Shown here in pieces: positions 15,101 through 16,466 of a stretch of DNA of 16,466 nt. The DNA lies in the NCBI GenBank assembly GCA_043764135.1, contig JAYUKV010000046.1, positions 1 through 16,466 of the forward strand, given 5' to 3'. Under the pieces are notes generated by a model. It did no database searches and had not been told where the DNA came from. It was given only the letters and a program-made list of their open reading frames with translations. The translations under genes were made by a program, and so were the position numbers. The DNA is from JAYUKV01 sp043764135. Its GTDB lineage: Bacteria; Patescibacteriota; JACMRA01. Positions within the stretch are counted from its first letter, which is position 1, and the number at the start of each line of letters is the position of its first letter.

Positions 15101-16374
15101 TTAACTTGTCCTTGATTTAAAATATCACCAATTGAAGTCCATTTACCGGTTGCAAGATCATATTGAGATGCAGGTACATCGGTTGAAGTAGCTGAAATAA
15201 ATTCCAACCCTGTAGGCAATTTATCTGTTACTTCGACCGCTCTTGCAGTTGATGGACCGTTATTTGTAATAGTAAGAGTATAAGTAATATTTGAATACAA
15301 ATCTGGTTTATCGTTAGTTACAGTTTTAACTATAGATAGATCTGAGTTTTGAGCTTCAACAGAAGCATCGTCCTTATTATTTGCAGGATTGTCATCATAA
15401 GTATCAACTCTTGTTATTTCTGCTACATTAGTGATTCTTCCTACTTTACTGACCTTGGCTACAAGTGTTAGAGTTTCAGTAGCACCAACATTTAATGTAG
15501 ATATATCTGACCATACACCTGTTGTTTGGTTATATGTTCCGGTAGTTGTTGAATTAGAGATATATGATAATCCAGCAGGTAATAAATCTGTAACTTCTAT
15601 ATTAGATGCGATATCTACACCATTATTTTTTATAGTTATCTTAAAAGTAACGTTAGTGTTAACGCCTGGAAATTCATTGTCAACATCTTTTATTATTTCA
15701 ACATCAGCTCTTCTAGGGGTTTCTGATGCTTGAGCTTTATTATTTGCTAGGTTTGGATCAAAAGTTTCATTTTTTACAACTTCAACTATATTAGTTTGTT
15801 TGAGTGGCGAGACTACTCTTTCAGTAAATCTAAGAATTTTAGATGAATTAGTAAGATCGATTGTTGCAGAAGCTAGGTTTGGAATTTTCCATACACCTGT
15901 TCCGTTAGTACCTGTGATTGTATAAGTTGAATCGAATCCAGCAGTCAAGGTATGACTAATATACTCAACACCTGAAGGCATAGTGTCATTGATTTCGATG
16001 TTTTTGGAATCATCTGGTCCTTTGTTATCAATTTTTACAAACCATGTGATAATATCACCAACGTTTGGAGATGAGTTACTTACTGCTTTTGTTAAATTTA
16101 AATCAGCTTGAAGTGGATTGATTTCAGTTGTAGTATCATTGTTTGCGTTTACATTATCGAACTCGTCAGCAGCTATAATTTTACCTGTAACAGTAGCTTT
16201 ATTTCCTGAAATAATTTTTGATGTATAAGTTACTGAAACTTCCTCACCAACATTTAGTTGTGGAATTGCCCATTGATCGGCTGTGCCGTTAGGAGTTATA
16301 GTTCCTTTGGTATGTGTTTCAGATATTATCTGGGTGTTAACAGGGGAAGTTAGAAGTGCGATTATATTATTAGC
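9073..16374 (-). CDS. Giant DUF11-repeat surface protein, 5'-truncated by an IS
   Basis: The open frame encodes 2433 residues. It has one partial and 14 complete DUF11 units of about 110-125 residues (pattern ADLxIxKTVDNxxPxVG, NNGPDxAxNVxVTDxLPxGLxYVS, GxYxxxTGxWxIGxLxxG, DPNxxNN), which usually build stalk-like cell-surface proteins. The N-terminal part is uninterrupted DUF11. From 12484 down, five Ig/cadherin-like modules alternate with DUF11 units. The C-terminus has TPRTGG, a hydrophobic helix and KRTRKNRE, a sortase-type wall-anchor signal. There is no true start: the first ATG (15981) lies inside a DUF11 unit, and DUF11 homology runs up to 16373, where IS sequence begins. Signal peptide and N-terminus are therefore missing. 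An adhesin or surface-layer role is inferred from the architecture. Confidence 0.88.
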   Translation of the reverse strand, partial: ANNIIALLTSPVNTQIISETHTKGTITPNGTADQWAIPQLNVGEEVSVTYTSKIISGNKATVTGKIIAADEFDNVNANNDTTTEINPLQADLNLTKAVSNSSPNVGDIITWFVKIDNKGPDDSKNIEINDTMPSGVEYISHTLTAGFDSTYTITGTNGTGVWKIPNLASATIDLTNSSKILRFTERVVSPLKQTNIVEVVKNETFDPNLANNKAQASETPRRADVEIIKDVDNEFPGVNTNVTFKITIKNNGVDIASNIEVTDLLPAGLSYISNSTTTGTYNQTTGVWSDISTLNVGATETLTLVAKVSKVGRITNVAEITRVDTYDDNPANNKDDASVEAQNSDLSIVKTVTNDKPDLYSNITYTLTITNNGPSTARAVEVTDKLPTGLEFISATSTDVPASQYDLATGKWTSIGDILNQGQVKLFYTVKVIGQLNSITNQAKVSTTTADSNPNNNVDTVVVFPVYADLEIKKTISNPAPFINEEVVFTIKVTNLGKDTATDVIVDDVLPAGLEFVSATTADGVYNNTTGKWNLSNPLKKNDTSELLIRTKVISPNKLTNTSTVKSTQVDPNLTNNTSSADVDALSNEIIVKKTVNNNKPPFNSNVTYNVEVENVGEDNIPSLIIEDKLPSGVSYVSSSDVNYNQALGQWLITNLLPKSKRTLTIIAKVISIDGKITNCADAKIVPGDTDLENNKSCVDIEAEFTNLKVTKEAITPEVNIGSNGKFKIVVTNEGPDIAKNVILTDLVPNNSQFISSDNAGYSPITGVLSLGDMAKAEVRTIILEFKILNVKNVVNTVEVKTDTVETNYNDNKATSTITPIGADTSIDKSSSNPTPNLYDEFTYTIKVKNSGPSIAKNAKVNEILPIGVEYVSHTQTKGSWDKSIWTIGDMANGEEQTLTIKAIMKSLNITENKVKVSSDTFDQNLSNNEDIEKNDPIYADLQILKTVDNPTPEAGSEITYTIIFTNNGKNDAEDVVIVDELPSGYTIKSADTTLGTLSADKKTITLAKLNVGQIGEITYKVQLPANTNSVKNIVTIKSNKTPDPNLANNRSEVVVDPKAADLKIVKTVDNSKPKVGETVNYKLEITNNGPSDAPNVEVEDVLSSDLEFISSSTPLTKTGNNYKFTIAKLNVGQTVTINIVAKVISFVPTIVNEASVKSELIDLDISNNKSTVTINPKYTVLKLLKTVDNAKPQVGQEVTYTITIEVLEQEAENLQIFETLPDPSLVQFVSASTATGVYDEAGNVWKLGNVGIGKYELTLKVKELSHILNRNIVKVTTDTPQKNPETEKFVDVDPNGKPIANDDYGKTKPNTPIPLSIVEGAIVGSLTLPLLDQSVKDTDPDGDDLFITQINGSDVTIGQTVTLPDGSKVTILNSKKVVVDPVDPTRTNPVIFDYTISDGNGGTDSAKVTVDIIPLEADVTALKTVDNSKPQVGNQVVFTLTTTNKGPDIALDVVVKDILPSNFKFVSTTSPVFNPLTNTANLGTLNVGDIYVITFTAQALDEKPSVNKMEVTTKSLDKDLTNNKSEVPLDPNGKPDAIDDQGITKPFNPILMGLVEGNLSTTNALPTVDNSVADTDPDGDSLNIKAINGSTFTPGVVITLPSGDKVTVNPDLKTVVVQAKNNTSIDPIKFTHTITDGHGGEDTANVTVTLIPVEADVNLSKVVDNNKPQVGEIVEYTVAVINKGPDESKSVLVTDQLPTGLEYVSDDSLGTYDKTNGKWNVGDLKVNETKSLKIKAKVLISKTIINIATVTVTTPDPTPNPPVEVPIYPNDKPVAKDDQGITYPNLPIELKIVDGGTAVANAQGQYDNSVKDTDPDGDPLKIIEIDGKPVVDNTEVILSNGAKVKTLSDLKTVFVTAANATTTKDFSFKYKITDSRGGFAEATVNVKILVDPSPDVDTTKFNTPIKVDALQNDIATDPLIASFDGAKVVKPNPDGSLPTTEIKPEPENDKCKGLKGIELVLCKIKITFIGNIEVKSFAQAAGDKITNIVKVTNGTATLNADGSVTVTPNTGFTGVIEFTYEVKDSDGDIKETTVTITVPKPIADIDNTKSVNNPTPQVGEVIDFTLTAINRGPDTAENVYVLDKLPAGLEYVSDDSAGKYNSTSGKWTIGSLTNGASAKIIIKGKAISHEKMVNVATVYTDTQDPTPNPPKEVPVDPNGKPIAKDDLGLTKPNQPITMSIVDGGIGIQQDKTIDNSVKDTDPDNDPLKIIKLNGQDVVSGSIVNLDTMTTVKLNPDLKTITVLTTDPTRTIDIKFTYAITDGKGGFADANVTVTLLPLAADLEVKKTVLPLSNHMINDTIEYLIVVKNLGPDTAIDVEVTDILPESLAFISSEDKNYDIKTGIVKIASLANSEIYTLKIKAKILQEGTISNTATVTSKIPDPDPKNNKSTVTINPGKPTPRTGGVITYGIGIAALISLSAFILYKRTRKNRE
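9535..12484 (-). repeat. Alternating DUF11 and Ig/cadherin-like module array
   Basis: Five modules beginning like PNGKPIANDDYGKTKPN or VAKDDQGITYPN and ending FTYTITDGxGGxxxAxVTV sit between DUF11 units. Approximate spans are 12484-12125, 11769-11410, 11049-10700, 10699-10235 and 9889-9535. Four contain DTDPDGD or DTDPDND (about 12345, 11640, 10930 and 9760), a pattern of calcium-binding cadherin/Ig-like folds. The fourth module follows the third directly, lacks this motif and carries an insertion with two cysteines. Boundaries are by eye, good to about 15 bases. Confidence 0.7.
16370..16373. repeat. Candidate IS target-site duplication TTAG (right)
   Basis: TTAG directly precedes the right TIR, matching the TTAG directly inside the left IS end (96-99) in the same orientation. 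Confidence 0.6.
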
Positions 16375-16391
16375 TCACCTTTCGCAACCAA
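16374..16391 (+). repeat. IS terminal inverted repeat, right copy
   Basis: CTCACCTTTCGCAACCAA on the plus strand is the exact inverse of bases 78-95. Confidence 0.85.
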
Positions 16392-16466
16392 ACTCCAACC
16401 TCATTTTAGCCAGTTCTTCAAAAGATCTTTTTAAGGCTTCTAAATATAGTTTTGATTTTAATTGAA
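16375..16466 (-). CDS. Transposase C-terminus, IS701-like (partial, enters from outside the window)
   Basis: Twenty-nine codons are open from the window edge to TGA at 16377-16375. They include LKSKLYLEALKRSFEELAKM and end GCER. From memory, an xLKxKLYLxAL helix near the C-terminus is seen in IS701-like transposases. The stop lies within the TIR, as in compact IS elements. It is in the same frame as the giant DUF11 gene but separated from it by the TGA. It fits as the 3' end of the gene whose first 14 codons are at 1-42, though the two ends may come from different copies. Confidence 0.6.
   Translation of the reverse strand, partial: QLKSKLYLEALKRSFEELAKMRLEFGCER

Larger units (their letters stand above)
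16374..16466 (-). mobile_element. Right end of an IS701-like insertion sequence (partial)
   Basis: The segment starts with the 18-bp TIR shared with the left window edge and contains the 3' end of a transposase gene whose TGA stop lies inside the TIR. DUF11 coding similarity of the neighbouring gene stops at the TIR boundary. Its 93 bases nearly match the 95 bases of IS at the left edge. Confidence 0.8.

Noticed and set aside
10394..15733. Several plus-strand ORFs of 70-130 codons inside the giant gene
   Set aside because: All are antisense shadows of the DUF11 and Ig repeats, recurring at the same place in the modules with no start signals.
9073..15981. Giant protein starting at the ATG at 15981
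   Set aside because: The frame and the DUF11 pattern continue upstream without a break to 16373, and MPSGVEYIS is the middle of a DUF11 unit, so this ATG is an internal Met.
9073..16374. CRISPR array or diversity-generating retroelement suggested by the many repeats
   Set aside because: Repeats are protein-domain repeats of 330-375 bases with diverged DNA; there are no short direct repeats with unique spacers and no reverse transcriptase or Cas gene.
16375..16377. TGA read as glycine (code 25), which would make the right-edge ORF continuous with the giant gene
   Set aside because: The upstream residues are transposase-like, not DUF11, and the TGA lies in an IS TIR that explains the stop. 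TGA also ends the 106-codon frame at 5070, and glycine is encoded normally throughout.
16283..16465. Plus-strand 60-aa ORF at the right edge
   Set aside because: It is antisense to the DUF11 gene and spans the IS junction; its codons are explained by the minus-strand genes.

Overview
This is an AT-rich bacterial window, about one third G+C by eye. It looks like a low-GC, monoderm-type bacterium, and a Patescibacteria/CPR-like lineage is my best guess. Supporting points are a bacterial beta-clamp (DnaN), a very large DUF11 surface protein ending in an LPXTG-like sorting signal, several small orphan proteins, and mostly Shine-Dalgarno-less starts close behind sigma70-type promoters. The lineage call is inference; no rRNA or ribosomal protein is present to settle it.

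Layout, left to right. Bases 1-95 are the left end of an IS701-like insertion sequence: an 18-bp terminal inverted repeat plus the first 14 codons of the transposase. It interrupts a DUF2807-type lipoprotein gene (minus strand, to 465). Across a palindrome-rich divergent promoter lies an ABC exporter half-transporter (578-2371, plus) split by one in-frame TAA. A structured non-coding stretch (2379-2687) follows. Next are a small acidic orphan (2688-2978, minus) and a 641-aa cysteine-free, Lys/Glu-rich predicted coiled-coil orphan (3054-4979, plus), divergent from promoters whose -35 boxes overlap. A bidirectional hairpin terminator separates these from a minus-strand block: a two-TM small protein, the DnaN sliding clamp, a 102-aa orphan and a MOSC-domain (YcbX/mARC-like) protein, most with their own promoter or terminator. 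A membrane-anchored orphan (8274-8717, plus) and tRNA-Arg(CCT) (minus) come next.

The right 45 percent (9073-16374, minus) is one giant surface-protein gene. It has one partial and 14 complete DUF11 units, five interleaved Ig/cadherin-like modules (four with a DTDPDxD motif), a TPRTGG sorting motif, a TM helix and a basic tail. Its 5' end is missing: DUF11 homology stops abruptly at 16374, where the other end of the same type of IS begins (TIR plus the last 29 transposase codons).

Both window edges therefore fall 93-95 bases inside an IS. This is how a short-read contig would break at a multicopy repeat. Both flanks carry the 4-bp YTAR-type target TTAG. The surface protein and the lipoprotein are both IS-truncated, and the ABC exporter carries a nonsense codon, so several envelope functions here appear damaged or variable. 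Housekeeping content is limited to DnaN and the tRNA.
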